Shown here one piece after another: positions 1 to 8,601 of a stretch of DNA of 64,000 nt (position 1 is its first letter; each line of letters begins with the position of its first letter). The notes below the pieces were generated by a model. It was given only the letters and a program-made list of their open reading frames with translations. It ran no database searches and had not been told where the DNA came from. Both the position numbers and the translations under genes were made by a program. Source of the stretch: Staphylococcus sp. NRL 16/872 (GTDB lineage: Bacteria; Bacillota; Bacilli; Staphylococcales; Staphylococcaceae); NCBI RefSeq assembly GCF_022815905.2, contig NZ_CP119327.1:2418001-2482000 (forward strand), in the 5' to 3' direction.

Positions 1-1001
1 ATAGCGCCACCTAACACAGGTAAAGGAATGATGTTAGCTAAAGCACCTAATTTAGGGATACAACCACAAATCAAGAGTAAGACAACCATGCCGTAAATAA
101 TGTTATTTTTCTTAGCACCTGATAAAGATACTAAACCTACGTTTTGAGAATAGGCAGTATACGGAAACGAGTTGAAAATCGATCCCAAAATAATTGCAAG
201 ACCTTCTGCAGTGTAACCTTTACGGAAATCTTTACGTTCAAGCTGTCTACCAGTAATCTCACTTAACGCATGATACACACCTGTAGATTCTATCAAGCTA
301 ACAATGGCCACAATAGTGAACACTAATGTCGCTCCTATATCAAATCCAAATCCTGAAAATCGGAATGGTCGAGGAATACCAAACCAGTGGGCTTGACCTA
401 CTTGATTAATATCTACTAAACCAAACACACTAGCTAAAATAGTTCCTACTACTAAACCAATAAGGATAGCAATAGATTTTAAAAATCCAGTCGTAAATCG
501 TTGTAATAAAAGAATGACGACTAATGTTACGCCACCTAAAATTAAATTTTTAGGATTACCGTAATCTTTGGCACCTTGTCCCCCAGCTAAATAATTCATC
601 GCTACAGGCATTAAATTGATACCTATAATCGTTACAACACTTCCTGTTACAACAGGAGGGAAGAATTTAACTAAATATGAAAAGAAAGGTGCAATAATAA
701 CTACTAAAATACCAGATAAAAATAGCGAACCATAAAGAACGTCTAATCCTTTAGTTTGGCCAATTAATATCATCGGTGCTACCGCTGTAAAAGTACATCC
801 TAGAACGATAGGTAACCCTGTTCCAGTGACTTTGTTCGCTTGTAAAAAAGTAGCGACCCCACACATAAAAATATCTACAGTTACTAAGTAAGCAATTTCT
901 TCAGGTGTAAATTTAAGACTAGTCCCTACAATAATAGGTACTAGAATCGCCCCTGCATACATTGCTAATAAATGTTGAAGGCTTAAAATGAAATTTTTCA
1001 T
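1..1001 (-). CDS. pbuX: Xanthine permease PbuX, 3' end outside the window
   Basis: Xanthine uptake permease of the nucleobase:cation symporter-2 family, in the cytoplasmic membrane. The visible 333 codons start MKNFILSLQHLLAMYAGA and are almost wholly hydrophobic, with repeated membrane spans. The window edge cuts the gene just after a PLPVLGGA stretch; family members are about 420 residues, so roughly 90 are missing. The ATG overlaps the xpt stop codon by 4 bases (ATGA), which implies translational coupling. Xpt and PbuX form the purine-salvage pair seen in Firmicutes, and in staphylococci guaB and guaA usually follow; they would lie to the left of this window. Expression should follow the guanine riboswitch upstream of xpt. 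Confidence 0.95.
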   Translation of the reverse strand, partial: MKNFILSLQHLLAMYAGAILVPIIVGTSLKFTPEEIAYLVTVDIFMCGVATFLQANKVTGTGLPIVLGCTFTAVAPMILIGQTKGLDVLYGSLFLSGILVVIIAPFFSYLVKFFPPVVTGSVVTIIGINLMPVAMNYLAGGQGAKDYGNPKNLILGGVTLVVILLLQRFTTGFLKSIAILIGLVVGTILASVFGLVDINQVGQAHWFGIPRPFRFSGFGFDIGATLVFTIVAIVSLIESTGVYHALSEITGRQLERKDFRKGYTAEGLAIILGSIFNSFPYTAYSQNVGLVSLSGAKKNNIIYGMVVLLLICGCIPKLGALANIIPLPVLGGA

Positions 1002-1579
1002 TCATCGTCACCTAGTAAAGTAACTTGATTCCCCATAAGAGAAGCTACTTTACATAATGAAGAAACCGTTAAACCTGCTTCTTCTAATCTTTGTCGTCCA
1101 TCTTGGAAACTTTTTTCAACAACAATACCAATACCCACTGTCTCAGCTTTGGCTTGTTGTGCAATATCATATAACCCTAAAGAGGCATCCCCATTAGCTA
1201 AAAAGTCATCGATAATTAAAACTTTATCATTTTCACCTAAAAATTCTTCAGACACGATAACCGTACTCGTTTTATTCTTCGTAAATGAGTGTATATCTGT
1301 ACTATAAAATCCATCTTTCAATGTGCTTGGTTTCGCTTTCTTTGCGAATAAGCAAGGCACATCAAAATGTAGTGAAGCCATAATTGCTGGCGCGATACCT
1401 GACGCTTCAATCGTTAAAATTTTAGTAATACCTTTATCTTTAAATTGATCGTAAAAAGTTTTACCAACTTCGTGCATTAACTTTGCATCAATTTGATGAT
1501 TAAGGAAACCATCAACCTTTAAAATCTTTTCATCAATTACGACGCCATCCTCTTTGACTTTCTGTCTAAGCGATTCCAC
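998..1579 (-). CDS. xpt: Xanthine phosphoribosyltransferase
   Basis: Cytoplasmic purine-salvage enzyme that makes XMP from xanthine and PRPP. The 193 residues match the usual Xpt length. The PRPP-binding loop is clear (VLIIDDFLANGDA, about residues 120-132), as is the N-terminal MESLRQKVKEDG typical of Gram-positive Xpt. The ATG at 1579 follows a purine-rich site (GAGGTTTTAAAG). It is the first gene of an operon with pbuX, whose start overlaps the xpt stop. Upstream lie a terminator and a guanine aptamer. Confidence 0.96.
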   Translation of the reverse strand: MESLRQKVKEDGVVIDEKILKVDGFLNHQIDAKLMHEVGKTFYDQFKDKGITKILTIEASGIAPAIMASLHFDVPCLFAKKAKPSTLKDGFYSTDIHSFTKNKTSTVIVSEEFLGENDKVLIIDDFLANGDASLGLYDIAQQAKAETVGIGIVVEKSFQDGRQRLEEAGLTVSSLCKVASLMGNQVTLLGDDE

Positions 1580-1604
1580 TTTAAAACCTCCTCAAAATAT
1601 ATAC

Positions 1605-1640
1605 AAAAAAATCCTAAAACTTTGAATAAAGTTTCAGGAT
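1605..1640 (-). terminator. Riboswitch-controlled terminator before xpt
   Basis: On the minus strand the inverted repeat ATCCTGAAACTTT / AAAGTTTTAGGAT (one mismatch) with a 4-base loop is followed by TTTTTT. It lies about 210 bases after the aptamer and 25 bases before the xpt start, so it is the expression platform. Confidence 0.85.
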
Positions 1641-1851
1641 CTATGAGTGAACAGGCAATACATCTAGGATAAACGCTTAAGATAGCGATGAATTTAAATG
1701 TATCATTCTAAAAACACTTTAAACTATACAATTTGTTCAATCTCATAGAGAAACTTTAGCTATACGCCGACCTCCAAAGTTAAACAATGCTATACATAGT
1801 ATTTCTAGATGACCATTAAATCAAGTCTTCCTCGAATAATATTGTCACTGT

Positions 1852-1920
1852 ACCCATAGTCATGTCGTTTGCGGCAACATGGTAGAAACTTCTAAAGCCA
1901 TATTCTTTAGATTATATGAG
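1852..1920 (-). promoter_or_regulatory. Guanine-specific purine riboswitch aptamer for xpt-pbuX
   Basis: The minus strand carries the purine-aptamer blocks TATAATC, ATATGG, AGTTTCTACC, CCGCAAA and GACTATG in order, closed by a CTCATA/TATGGGT helix. The base that sets specificity is C (GACTA, as in B. subtilis xpt) and not the U of adenine aptamers (GATTA), so guanine or hypoxanthine is the expected ligand. Binding should favour the terminator at 1605-1640. Confidence 0.93.
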
Positions 1921-1938
1921 CGATATAAATTATTATTG

Positions 1939-1980
1939 ATAATAGCAAATTTTTGCGCTGTTTTCAATATTTGAAAACAG
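1939..1980 (-). promoter_or_regulatory. xpt promoter overlapped by a perfect palindrome
   Basis: Minus-strand -35 TTGAAA (1962-1967), 17-bp spacer and -10 TATTAT (1939-1944) place transcription start just before the aptamer. The -35 lies inside CTGTTTTCAA-TAT-TTGAAAACAG (1958-1980), a perfect 10-bp inverted repeat with a 3-bp centre. The position suits a repressor operator. It does not fit the PurR box or the CodY box as I know them. Confidence 0.7.
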
Positions 1981-2085
1981 ATAAAGCCTAATATCATAGT
2001 ATTTATACGTGTAAGCGTTTTATTAAATGATATCTACCTACATTTGTAAACTATTCTCGTTTAATTATATAATTATTATAGGTTA

Positions 2086-2110
2086 GTTTTATAAACATTC
2101 ATTAGGGTAT
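2086..2110 (+). promoter_or_regulatory. Sigma-B promoter of the YflT-like gene
   Basis: GTTTTA (2086-2091), 13-bp spacer, GGGTAT (2105-2110). This matches the sigma-B consensus GTTTAA-N12-14-GGGTAT nearly perfectly and lies about 40 bp before the start of a general-stress-type gene. Confidence 0.8.
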
Positions 2111-2151
2111 ATTTTTATTAAAAGTAGGACGAAAATTGGAGGACGATTAAT

Positions 2152-2559
2152 ATGCCAGATATTACAGTAGTAGATAACCAAAATGAAATTTATAATGTGA
2201 TTGATAAGAAAAAAGCGGAAGGGTATTCAGAAAATGAATTAACTGTTGTAAGTAAAACTAAATTACATTTAGACGACTTACATGATTCTCAAATTACATT
2301 AATGGCTACAAGTGGTTCATTCAGCGATCGTATGTCTAGATTGCTTACAGGAGAAGACGGTGAAGAAGCAGTTTTAACACGCTATAAATTATCCGATGAA
2401 CAATTAGAAAAATATAAAAAAGAAGTGCTTAATGATAGAATTTTAATCGTTGCTAATAAAGATAAAAGTTCACACAACGAAGTAGAAGAAAATAATTCTG
2501 CTTACGAAGAAGTTGATATCACACATTACGCAAACGAATCTAAAGGGCCTAAATCATAA
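2152..2559 (+). CDS. General stress protein of the YflT/GSP17M type
   Basis: A small, acidic, soluble protein of 135 residues. The N-terminus ([20 protein letters not shown]) and the pattern of a roughly 100-residue alpha/beta domain followed by a charged tail resemble the YflT/GSP17M heat-induced stress proteins of staphylococci and Bacillus. The biochemical function is not known. The gene stands alone, with a strong ribosome-binding site (TTGGAGGA), a near-consensus sigma-B promoter upstream and a terminator after it. The promoter independently supports a general-stress role. Confidence 0.8.
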   Translation: MPDITVVDNQNEIYNVIDKKKAEGYSENELTVVSKTKLHLDDLHDSQITLMATSGSFSDRMSRLLTGEDGEEAVLTRYKLSDEQLEKYKKEVLNDRILIVANKDKSSHNEVEENNSAYEEVDITHYANESKGPKS

Positions 2560-2584
2560 AGAAACCTAAAAATTTAATTATATA

Positions 2585-2632
2585 ACATCGTAAAATGACC
2601 TTAAATCCAAGTGCGTTTTGCGATGTTTTTTA
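2585..2632 (+). terminator. Terminator after the YflT-like gene
   Basis: ACATCGTAAAA pairs with TTTTGCGATGT and is followed by a run of seven T. Confidence 0.75.
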
Positions 2633-2719
2633 ATTGTCATTAATATTTACTTTTTTTCTTCATGATAACCTACTTTACAAATGTGCTATACTAAAACAAA
2701 AAATTGTGGGGGTGACATT

Positions 2720-3384
2720 ATGAAATTTCATACCGTCCAATCTTTTAATGATGACTATTTTAATAAGGCACTAGATTTTTATAATAGGCAACTCGATATT
2801 GATTTTTATGAAGATAGCTCAATAATAAAAAAATCTTTGCAAAACAATAAAACTGAAAACGACTATGCTTTTATTGTAGGTCTCGATGATGATGAAGTCA
2901 TTAGTATAGCAACCGCTCATTATGAAGCAACAACCAACTCGGCATTTTTAATTCATTTACTAGCTATGGATCACACTAATCATGATGAAATCATTTCGGA
3001 AACTATAGAAGAAATTGAAATTCAATTAAATAAACTTTCTAATAAAGTTCATTCTAAAGATATTAATTTTATAATGACTGAGGTCCCTCAAGAAATAAAT
3101 AATAGTAATCATAATGAAGAAAAGTTTAAAAAACGCCTGCATTCGCTTTTAATTAATGGTTTTGAAAAACAAAGTGAAATCGAATATTTACATCCAAACT
3201 ATTCAACAGAAACTTCGCCATTTGAAGTTGATCTATTTATTAAATCAAACATTGAATTAACTAAAGATATTTATCCGGCAAGTGTTAAATCAAATTACAT
3301 TCTCAAGTACGTCTTTGCAATGGTATTTCTAGAGATATTATTTATCCACTCTTAGAACGTATGAATTTACGTTTCCCCCTATAA
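2720..3384 (+). pseudogene. GNAT-like staphylococcal protein with a 3' frameshift
   Basis: Translation most likely starts at the ATG at 2720 behind GTGGGGGTG. The product (MKFHTVQSFNDDYFNKAL...) looks like a GNAT-type acetyltransferase relative found at this locus in staphylococci; I infer the family from overall shape, not from a diagnostic motif. The open frame stops at 3355 with a hydrophobic, unnatural tail (MVFLEILFIHS). If one A is restored near 3319-3321, reading continues as NGISRDIIYPLLERMNLRFPL to a stop at 3382-3384, which looks like the genuine C-terminus. So a single-base deletion probably replaced the last 20 or so residues. A sequencing error is equally possible. Confidence 0.6.
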
Positions 3385-3434
3385 GAACACTTGAAATGAG
3401 CGATATAAAGGGTTAAACTAAATAGCGAGGTTAG

Positions 3435-3469
3435 ACTGACGTGTCACTGACCGAAGACCGACGTCAGTG
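3435..3469. repeat. Inverted repeat in the leader of the coiled-coil gene
   Basis: ACTGACGT (3435-3442) pairs with ACGTCAGT (3461-3468); an alternative pairing is CACTGAC with GTCAGTG. No T-run follows, so it is not a standard terminator. It lies 36-70 bases before the start of the next gene. Confidence 0.5.
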
Positions 3470-3504
3470 TAAATAAATATATAGAAACGAAAGGACTTTC
3501 AGCT

Positions 3505-4134
3505 ATGTTAACTAAAGAATTCGCTCAACGTGTCGACCTAAGTGAAAAACAAGTCCGCAAAATTGTACAACATTTAGAAGAACGTGGTTATCAACTTAGC
3601 AAGACAGAATATCGTGGTCGTGAAGCCACTGATTTTAAAGAAGAAGATATTGAACTATTCCAAGATATCGCGGAAAAAGTTAAACAAACTAATAGTTATG
3701 ATTTAGCATTTGAAGAATTAGAGAAAGAAAAAGATTTTTTACAAGTCATCGTTAAAGAAGATAATGAACAATTGCCTGCTGACAATAGCGTGACTCAATT
3801 AGTAGATGATTTACGTAATGAAATTCAAAAAATGCGTGAAGAACGTCAAATGCTTGGGCAAATGATTAGCCAAGTCCACCAACAACAAAATGAATTAAAA
3901 GAACTTCAAAGTCAAATTACTAATAAACTTGAAGCTAATAATGAATCTTTACAAGCGATTCAAACATCTCAAGAAGCGATTCAAAATGCTCAAAAAGAGC
4001 AATCTGAATACACTAAAAATGAGTTAGTTAAAGAGATTAACGATAATAACCAACAAGCGATAAAAAATACAGCTTCAATGAGTAGACCCTCAACAGAGAA
4101 AAAAGGTTTCTTAGCAAGATTATTTAATATTTAA
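3505..4134 (+). CDS. HTH and coiled-coil protein with amphipathic C-terminal tail
   Basis: A 209-residue protein. Residues 1-50 look like a winged/MerR-like helix-turn-helix (LTKEFAQRVDLSEKQVRKIV). Residues about 90-170 are rich in Q, E, K and N with heptad spacing, a long coiled coil. The last residues, KKGFLARLFNI, form a short basic amphipathic segment that could touch the membrane. This layout resembles DUF536/plasmid Rep-associated and DNA-organising proteins, but I do not recognise a specific function. The ATG follows GAAAGGACTTTCAGCT. It is a monocistronic gene with its own terminator. Confidence 0.75.
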   Translation: MLTKEFAQRVDLSEKQVRKIVQHLEERGYQLSKTEYRGREATDFKEEDIELFQDIAEKVKQTNSYDLAFEELEKEKDFLQVIVKEDNEQLPADNSVTQLVDDLRNEIQKMREERQMLGQMISQVHQQQNELKELQSQITNKLEANNESLQAIQTSQEAIQNAQKEQSEYTKNELVKEINDNNQQAIKNTASMSRPSTEKKGFLARLFNI

Positions 4135-4154
4135 TTAATATATCATTCAAATTC

Positions 4155-4190
4155 AAACCGTAGTCTTTATCGACTATGGTTTTTCTTTTT
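4155..4190 (+). terminator. Terminator after the coiled-coil gene
   Basis: AAACCGTAGTC pairs with GACTATGGTTT, followed by TTTCTTTTT. Confidence 0.75.
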
Positions 4191-4345
4191 GAGAAAATAA
4201 AATTTTTAATATTTAAGCTCATTTAAAACTACATTTTTAATAAATATAATTTCAATTTTTATTATAAGCTATTGAAATAATATTAAAACAATACTATCCT
4301 TATTAAGTAAATCGGAATTAAAATTCATCAAAGGAGATTCACTTT

Positions 4346-5734
4346 ATGGGGACATTTTTTACAGTTATTAATATTGTTATAATGGTTGCCTTTCTTATTG
4401 GCTTATTTATTATGGCGAAAAAACATGTTTCCTTCCCTAAACGTGTATTTACTGCTTTAGGTGTAGGAATTGTGTTTGGTATTGTTTTACATTTAATCTA
4501 TGGCGTTAACTCAAAAGTACTTGAAACAACAACGGATTGGTTCAGTATTGTGGGTGATGGTTATGTTGCTTTATTACAAATGATTGTTATGCCTTTAATA
4601 TTTATTTCAATCGTTTCTGCATTTAGTAAGATACAAATTGGTGATAAATTCGCTAAAATTGGTTCTTATATCTTTATGTTTTTAATTGGTACTGTAGCGA
4701 TTGCAGCTATAATTGGAATCTTTTATGCCATTGTATTCGGCTTAGATGCATCAAGTATTGATTTAGGTAGTGCCGAACATGCACGTGGGACTGAAATTAG
4801 CGACAAAGCTAAAGATATAACAGCTAATACTTTACCTCAACAAATACTTGAATTATTACCAAGTAATCCATTCTTAGATTTCACTGGTCAACGAACTACT
4901 TCTACAATTGCAGTAGTAATATTTGCGATATTCGTCGGCTTTGCATATTTACGAGTAGCACGTAAACAACCAGACAATGGAAGTTTATTAAAACGTGGTA
5001 TTGATGCTATTTATTCATTAGTAATGTCAATCGTTACTTTTGTACTACGCTTAACACCGTATGGTATCTTAGCAATTATGGCTTCAACTATTGCTACAAG
5101 TGATTTTGCAGCTATTTGGACATTAGGTAAATTCATGGTGGCATCATATGCTGCTTTAATAACAATGTATATTATTCATTTAATTATCTTAACAATTATG
5201 GGACTCAATCCAGTTCGCTATGTTAAAAAAACATTGGAAGTGCTTATCTTCTCTTTCACTTCACGATCAAGCGCTGGAGCCTTACCACTTAATATTCAAA
5301 CACAAACACAACGTTTAGGCGTACCAGAAGGCATAGCTAACTTCTCTGCTTCATTTGGTTTATCTATTGGCCAAAATGGTTGTGCGGGAATTTATCCAGC
5401 TATGTTAGCCATCATGGTAGCACCAGTAGCTCACGTTGATATTGATTTACCATTTATTTTGACACTTATTGGTGTTGTCGTAATTAGTTCATTTGGTGTT
5501 GCTGGTGTTGGTGGCGGTGCAACATTTGCATCTATTTTAGTACTATCAACACTTAACCTTCCTGTCGCTTTAGCAGGTGTACTTATTTCAATTGAACCAA
5601 TTATTGATATGGGACGTACTGCTTTAAACGTTAATGATTCAATGTTAGCAGGTGCTGGTACAGCTAAGTTAACTGGTAACCTTGATAAAGAGAAGTTCAA
5701 TTCAAATCATTACGGAGATTTATCTACACAATAA
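4346..5734 (+). CDS. tcyP: L-cystine symporter TcyP
   Basis: Sodium-coupled L-cystine importer of the dicarboxylate/amino acid:cation symporter family, with many membrane spans. The 462 residues match B. subtilis TcyP. The conserved core is present: the SRSSAGALPLNIQTQTQ stretch (about residue 310), a glycine-rich VAGVGGGATFA hairpin region near 390 and the NVNDSMLAGAGTAK region near 430. It supplies cystine as sulfur source, which fits the methionine operon further right in the window, though the two are not linked transcriptionally here. It converges on the nitroreductase gene with a shared terminator. Confidence 0.92.
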   Translation: MGTFFTVINIVIMVAFLIGLFIMAKKHVSFPKRVFTALGVGIVFGIVLHLIYGVNSKVLETTTDWFSIVGDGYVALLQMIVMPLIFISIVSAFSKIQIGDKFAKIGSYIFMFLIGTVAIAAIIGIFYAIVFGLDASSIDLGSAEHARGTEISDKAKDITANTLPQQILELLPSNPFLDFTGQRTTSTIAVVIFAIFVGFAYLRVARKQPDNGSLLKRGIDAIYSLVMSIVTFVLRLTPYGILAIMASTIATSDFAAIWTLGKFMVASYAALITMYIIHLIILTIMGLNPVRYVKKTLEVLIFSFTSRSSAGALPLNIQTQTQRLGVPEGIANFSASFGLSIGQNGCAGIYPAMLAIMVAPVAHVDIDLPFILTLIGVVVISSFGVAGVGGGATFASILVLSTLNLPVALAGVLISIEPIIDMGRTALNVNDSMLAGAGTAKLTGNLDKEKFNSNHYGDLSTQ

Positions 5735-5751
5735 ATAATTGATAGATATAA

Positions 5752-5828
5752 AAAGCGTAGCCAAGAGGAATTAGGACATAAAGTATTAACGCTTTTGTCC
5801 AGGCCTCTTTTAGCTACGCTTCTTTTTT
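5752..5828. terminator. Bidirectional terminator between tcyP and nfrA
   Basis: AAGCGTAGC (with a nested GAGG) pairs with CCTC...GCTACGCTT across a long stem-loop, with T-rich flanks on both strands between two convergent genes. Confidence 0.75.
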
Positions 5829-5838
5829 TATAATAGCT

Positions 5839-6603
5839 TTATCGTTTCATTAAACCTGCTTTATTTAATTGTTCCAACATATCTAAACGTGTTTTTCCAC
5901 TTAAAAATCCTGCCACTTGTTGTGACCAAGTTTCAGAACGTTCTCCATTTGTACGTTCTTTATAATATTCACTAACTATTTCATCATATTGATTTAGCTC
6001 TTCATTTTGTTGTTTTTGGTTACTGTTATAAACATTTTTATGAAAGACATGTTCAAATGGCAGACGTGGTTTTGGTGCACCATTTTCATCATCAGCAGGC
6101 TCTCCTACTGCCATTCCAAATAAAGGGAAGGCGTACTCTGGTAAGTCTAAAATTTCACGTACACGGCCAACATCATTACGTAAAGAACCTAAGTATACAA
6201 TGCCGTAGCCCATATCTTCGGCCGTTAAAGCAATATTTTCAGAAACAAGCGCTACATCAATTGTTCCTACTAACAAACCCTCTGCTGATTCAAAAGACGT
6301 TTCCATATTATAATCAACATTTTCATTAATTAAGCTATGGCGATAATAATCTAAAACAAATACAAATAAGTAACCATTATCCACAACATGAGATTGACCA
6401 GATACTTCTTTTAATTGTTCTTTAATTTGAGGGTCATCAATACCGATAATTGAATACGTTTGTAAATAACTAGATGTTGAAGCGTTTTGGCCAGCTTCAA
6501 CTAATTTTTTTACTACATCTTCACTTAGAGGTTTATCTTTAAACTTTCTTACTGAATGGTGTTGTTTCGTTAAATTATAAACATGATCTGCCACTTTCTT
6601 CAC
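5839..6603 (-). CDS. nfrA: NADPH-dependent nitro/flavin reductase, NfrA family
   Basis: Cytoplasmic flavoenzyme of the nitroreductase family that uses FMN and NADPH. The 254 residues match staphylococcal NfrA. Family marks are HHSVRKFKDKPLS near the N-terminus (FMN phosphate contact), QNASTSSYLQTYS, the GYGIVYLGSLRND segment and PLFGMAVGEPA. It sits next to ahpCF, as in S. aureus, where NfrA has been tied to thiol and oxidative stress. The start codon follows GGAGTGAAGAA. It is divergent from the hydratase gene with 148 bp between. Confidence 0.9.
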   Translation of the reverse strand: MKKVADHVYNLTKQHHSVRKFKDKPLSEDVVKKLVEAGQNASTSSYLQTYSIIGIDDPQIKEQLKEVSGQSHVVDNGYLFVFVLDYYRHSLINENVDYNMETSFESAEGLLVGTIDVALVSENIALTAEDMGYGIVYLGSLRNDVGRVREILDLPEYAFPLFGMAVGEPADDENGAPKPRLPFEHVFHKNVYNSNQKQQNEELNQYDEIVSEYYKERTNGERSETWSQQVAGFLSGKTRLDMLEQLNKAGLMKR

Positions 6604-6751
6604 TCCTTATTATCTAATGCATATATCGTAACAAGTTATCCTCACTTTTGTCTTGAGACACACCTTTTCCCTATTGATAAAAAGATTGCATGCGTGTATT
6701 TTTAAAGTTATCATAATAGTAACAATTTTCAGATATTTAAGGAGAGATATT

Positions 6752-7531
6752 ATGCCTAAAGCTAACAAAGAAATTTCCAACGCACTATGCAAAGCATTTA
6801 CTTCTAAAAAACCTATTGAGTTTGTAAGTAAAACATATGATATTAGTGAAGAAGAAGCATATAAAACTCAAGATAATTTAATTGAACAACTTGCAAAACA
6901 TGAGAAAGCTACTGTGAAAGGTTATAAAGTAAGTATGACTAGCGCTGCTACACAAGCAATCGCTAATACACATGAACCTGCTTATGGAACAATCCTATCC
7001 ACACAAGTCGTTGAAAGTGGCGCTAAAGTATCTTTATCAAAGCTTTTTGATCCTCTATTAGAACCAGAAATTATATTTGAACTCACTGCTGATTTGCCTA
7101 AAGATGCTACTAATCAAACTATTTTAGAAAGTGTTAAAATCGCAGCGGGTATAGAAGTGCCGGATGCACGTTATAAAGATTGGTTTCCTAATTTCACATT
7201 AGGTGATTTAATTTCTGATAATACTGCTACGGGGCTAATTGTAGTTGGTGAACGCATTACGCCTTTAGAATATAAAGCATTTGCAGATATTAATTTAGAA
7301 TTATTTAAAGATGACAAACAAATCGAAACAGGTCATTCAAGTGAAGTATTGGGCAACCCTATTGAATCAGTAAAATGGTTAAATAAAAAATTACATGCTC
7401 ATGGCAAAAAGCTAGAAAAAGGACAATTCATTTCTTCAGGTACATTTATCTCTCCGTTACATTTAGAGAAAGGCACTTATACTGCGAAATATGACAAAGT
7501 CGGCAGTGTTACAGTCCAAGTAGTCCGCTAG
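6752..7531 (+). CDS. 2-keto-4-pentenoate hydratase-like FAH-family enzyme
   Basis: A 259-residue member of the MhpD / 4-oxalocrotonate decarboxylase branch of the fumarylacetoacetate hydrolase fold, which needs a divalent metal. The LLEPEIIFEL segment (about residues 113-122) supplies the E-x-E metal ligands, and GIEVPDARYKDW follows as expected. The real start is the ATG at 6752 behind AAGGAGAGATATT; the longer open frame upstream has no ribosome-binding site. No aromatic-degradation genes surround it, so the natural substrate is open. It lies between nfrA and ahpC and has its own terminator. Confidence 0.8.
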   Translation: MPKANKEISNALCKAFTSKKPIEFVSKTYDISEEEAYKTQDNLIEQLAKHEKATVKGYKVSMTSAATQAIANTHEPAYGTILSTQVVESGAKVSLSKLFDPLLEPEIIFELTADLPKDATNQTILESVKIAAGIEVPDARYKDWFPNFTLGDLISDNTATGLIVVGERITPLEYKAFADINLELFKDDKQIETGHSSEVLGNPIESVKWLNKKLHAHGKKLEKGQFISSGTFISPLHLEKGTYTAKYDKVGSVTVQVVR

Positions 7532-7539
7532 TTTCCAAT

Positions 7540-7579
7540 AAGGTCAGGATAGGATGAAGATATTCACCTGACCTTTTTT
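7540..7579 (+). terminator. Terminator after the hydratase gene
   Basis: AAGGTCAGG pairs with CCTGACCTT and is followed by TTTTT. Confidence 0.8.
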
Positions 7580-7899
7580 ATTTCAAATGAGAATCCCCTA
7601 TCACTATATTTTAAGTACAAAGCTTTCATATTACTTTCCTCTTGTCCCTCTCACTATATTTAAACGCTTCTCGCGCTAGTTTTACTTCTTCATTTTCAAA
7701 AATAAAGCATCTCCATTATCAAATACTAATGTTTAGTTGAGAATGATTAAGGATAATTGATAGTAAGAGGTATTTGTAATTTACAATATTTATTTAAAAA
7801 ATATAAATTTAAATACTTCTTAAACATCTTAACAAAATATATAAAAACCCTTATTTGACAGTATTCAAACAATATTTACGTTCTCATAAGTGTATTAAG
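7580..7899. other. AT-rich intergenic stretch before the ahpC promoter
   Basis: No gene is visible here. A short minus-strand reading (about 7685-7730, ending in LFLKMKK) could be the tail of a decayed gene but has no start. The segment around 7735-7760 loosely resembles a Fur box; the match is weak. Confidence 0.4.
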
Positions 7900-7956
7900 T
7901 TGACGAAATAGAAATGAAGTGTAATAATAATATTCAAGAAATTAGAATTATTATAA
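7900..7956 (+). promoter_or_regulatory. ahpC promoter with PerR box
   Basis: -35 TTGACG (7900-7905), 16-bp spacer and -10-like TAATAA (7922-7927). Just downstream, TTAGAATTATTATAA (7942-7956) matches the PerR consensus TTATAATNATTATAA at 14 of 15 positions. It would overlap the start of transcription and block it until peroxide oxidises PerR. Confidence 0.82.
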
Positions 7957-8017
7957 ATAAGCAATTATTCTTATGTAATTCTAATAATTTATTCGAAAAT
8001 CAGGAGGAATTTAAGTT

Positions 8018-8587
8018 ATGTCTTTAATTAATAAAGAAATTTTACCATTCACAGCTCAAGCTTATGATCCTAAAAATGATGAATTTAAAGAAGTAAGCCA
8101 AGATGATTTCAAAGGTTCTTGGAGTGTAGTTTGTTTCTACCCTGCTGACTTCTCATTCGTATGTCCAACTGAATTAGAAGATTTACAAAACCAATATGAT
8201 AAATTACAAGATTTAGGTGTTAACGTATTCTCAGTATCAACTGATACTCATTTCGTACACAAAGCATGGCACGATCATTCAGACGCAATTAGCAAAATCC
8301 AATACAATATGATTGGTGACCCTTCTCAAACTATTACTCGCAACTTCGACGTATTAGATGAAGAAGTTGGATTAGCTCAACGTGGTACTTTCATCATTGA
8401 CCCAGACGGCGTTGTTCAAGCAGCTGAAATCAATGCAGACGGTATCGGTCGTGACGCTAGCACATTAGTTAACAAAATCAAAGCAGCGCAATATGTACGT
8501 CAACATCCAGGTGAAGTATGCCCAGCTAAATGGGAAGAAGGTTCTGAATCATTACAACCAGGATTAGACTTAGTAGGTAAAATTTAA
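8018..8587 (+). CDS. ahpC: Alkyl hydroperoxide reductase subunit C (peroxiredoxin)
   Basis: Typical 2-Cys peroxiredoxin that reduces hydrogen peroxide, organic hydroperoxides and peroxynitrite. The 189 residues have the peroxidatic Cys49 in FVCPTEL and the resolving Cys168 in VCPAKW. It is preceded by AGGAGG and followed after 14 bases by ahpF, its reductase, forming the usual two-gene operon. A PerR box in the promoter predicts peroxide induction. Confidence 0.97.
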   Translation: MSLINKEILPFTAQAYDPKNDEFKEVSQDDFKGSWSVVCFYPADFSFVCPTELEDLQNQYDKLQDLGVNVFSVSTDTHFVHKAWHDHSDAISKIQYNMIGDPSQTITRNFDVLDEEVGLAQRGTFIIDPDGVVQAAEINADGIGRDASTLVNKIKAAQYVRQHPGEVCPAKWEEGSESLQPGLDLVGKI

Positions 8588-8601
8588 GGAGGCATTATAG
8601 A

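Noticed and set aside
7735..7765. Possible Fur box upstream of ahpC
   Set aside because: Only about 11 of 15 positions match and it lies well upstream of the promoter.
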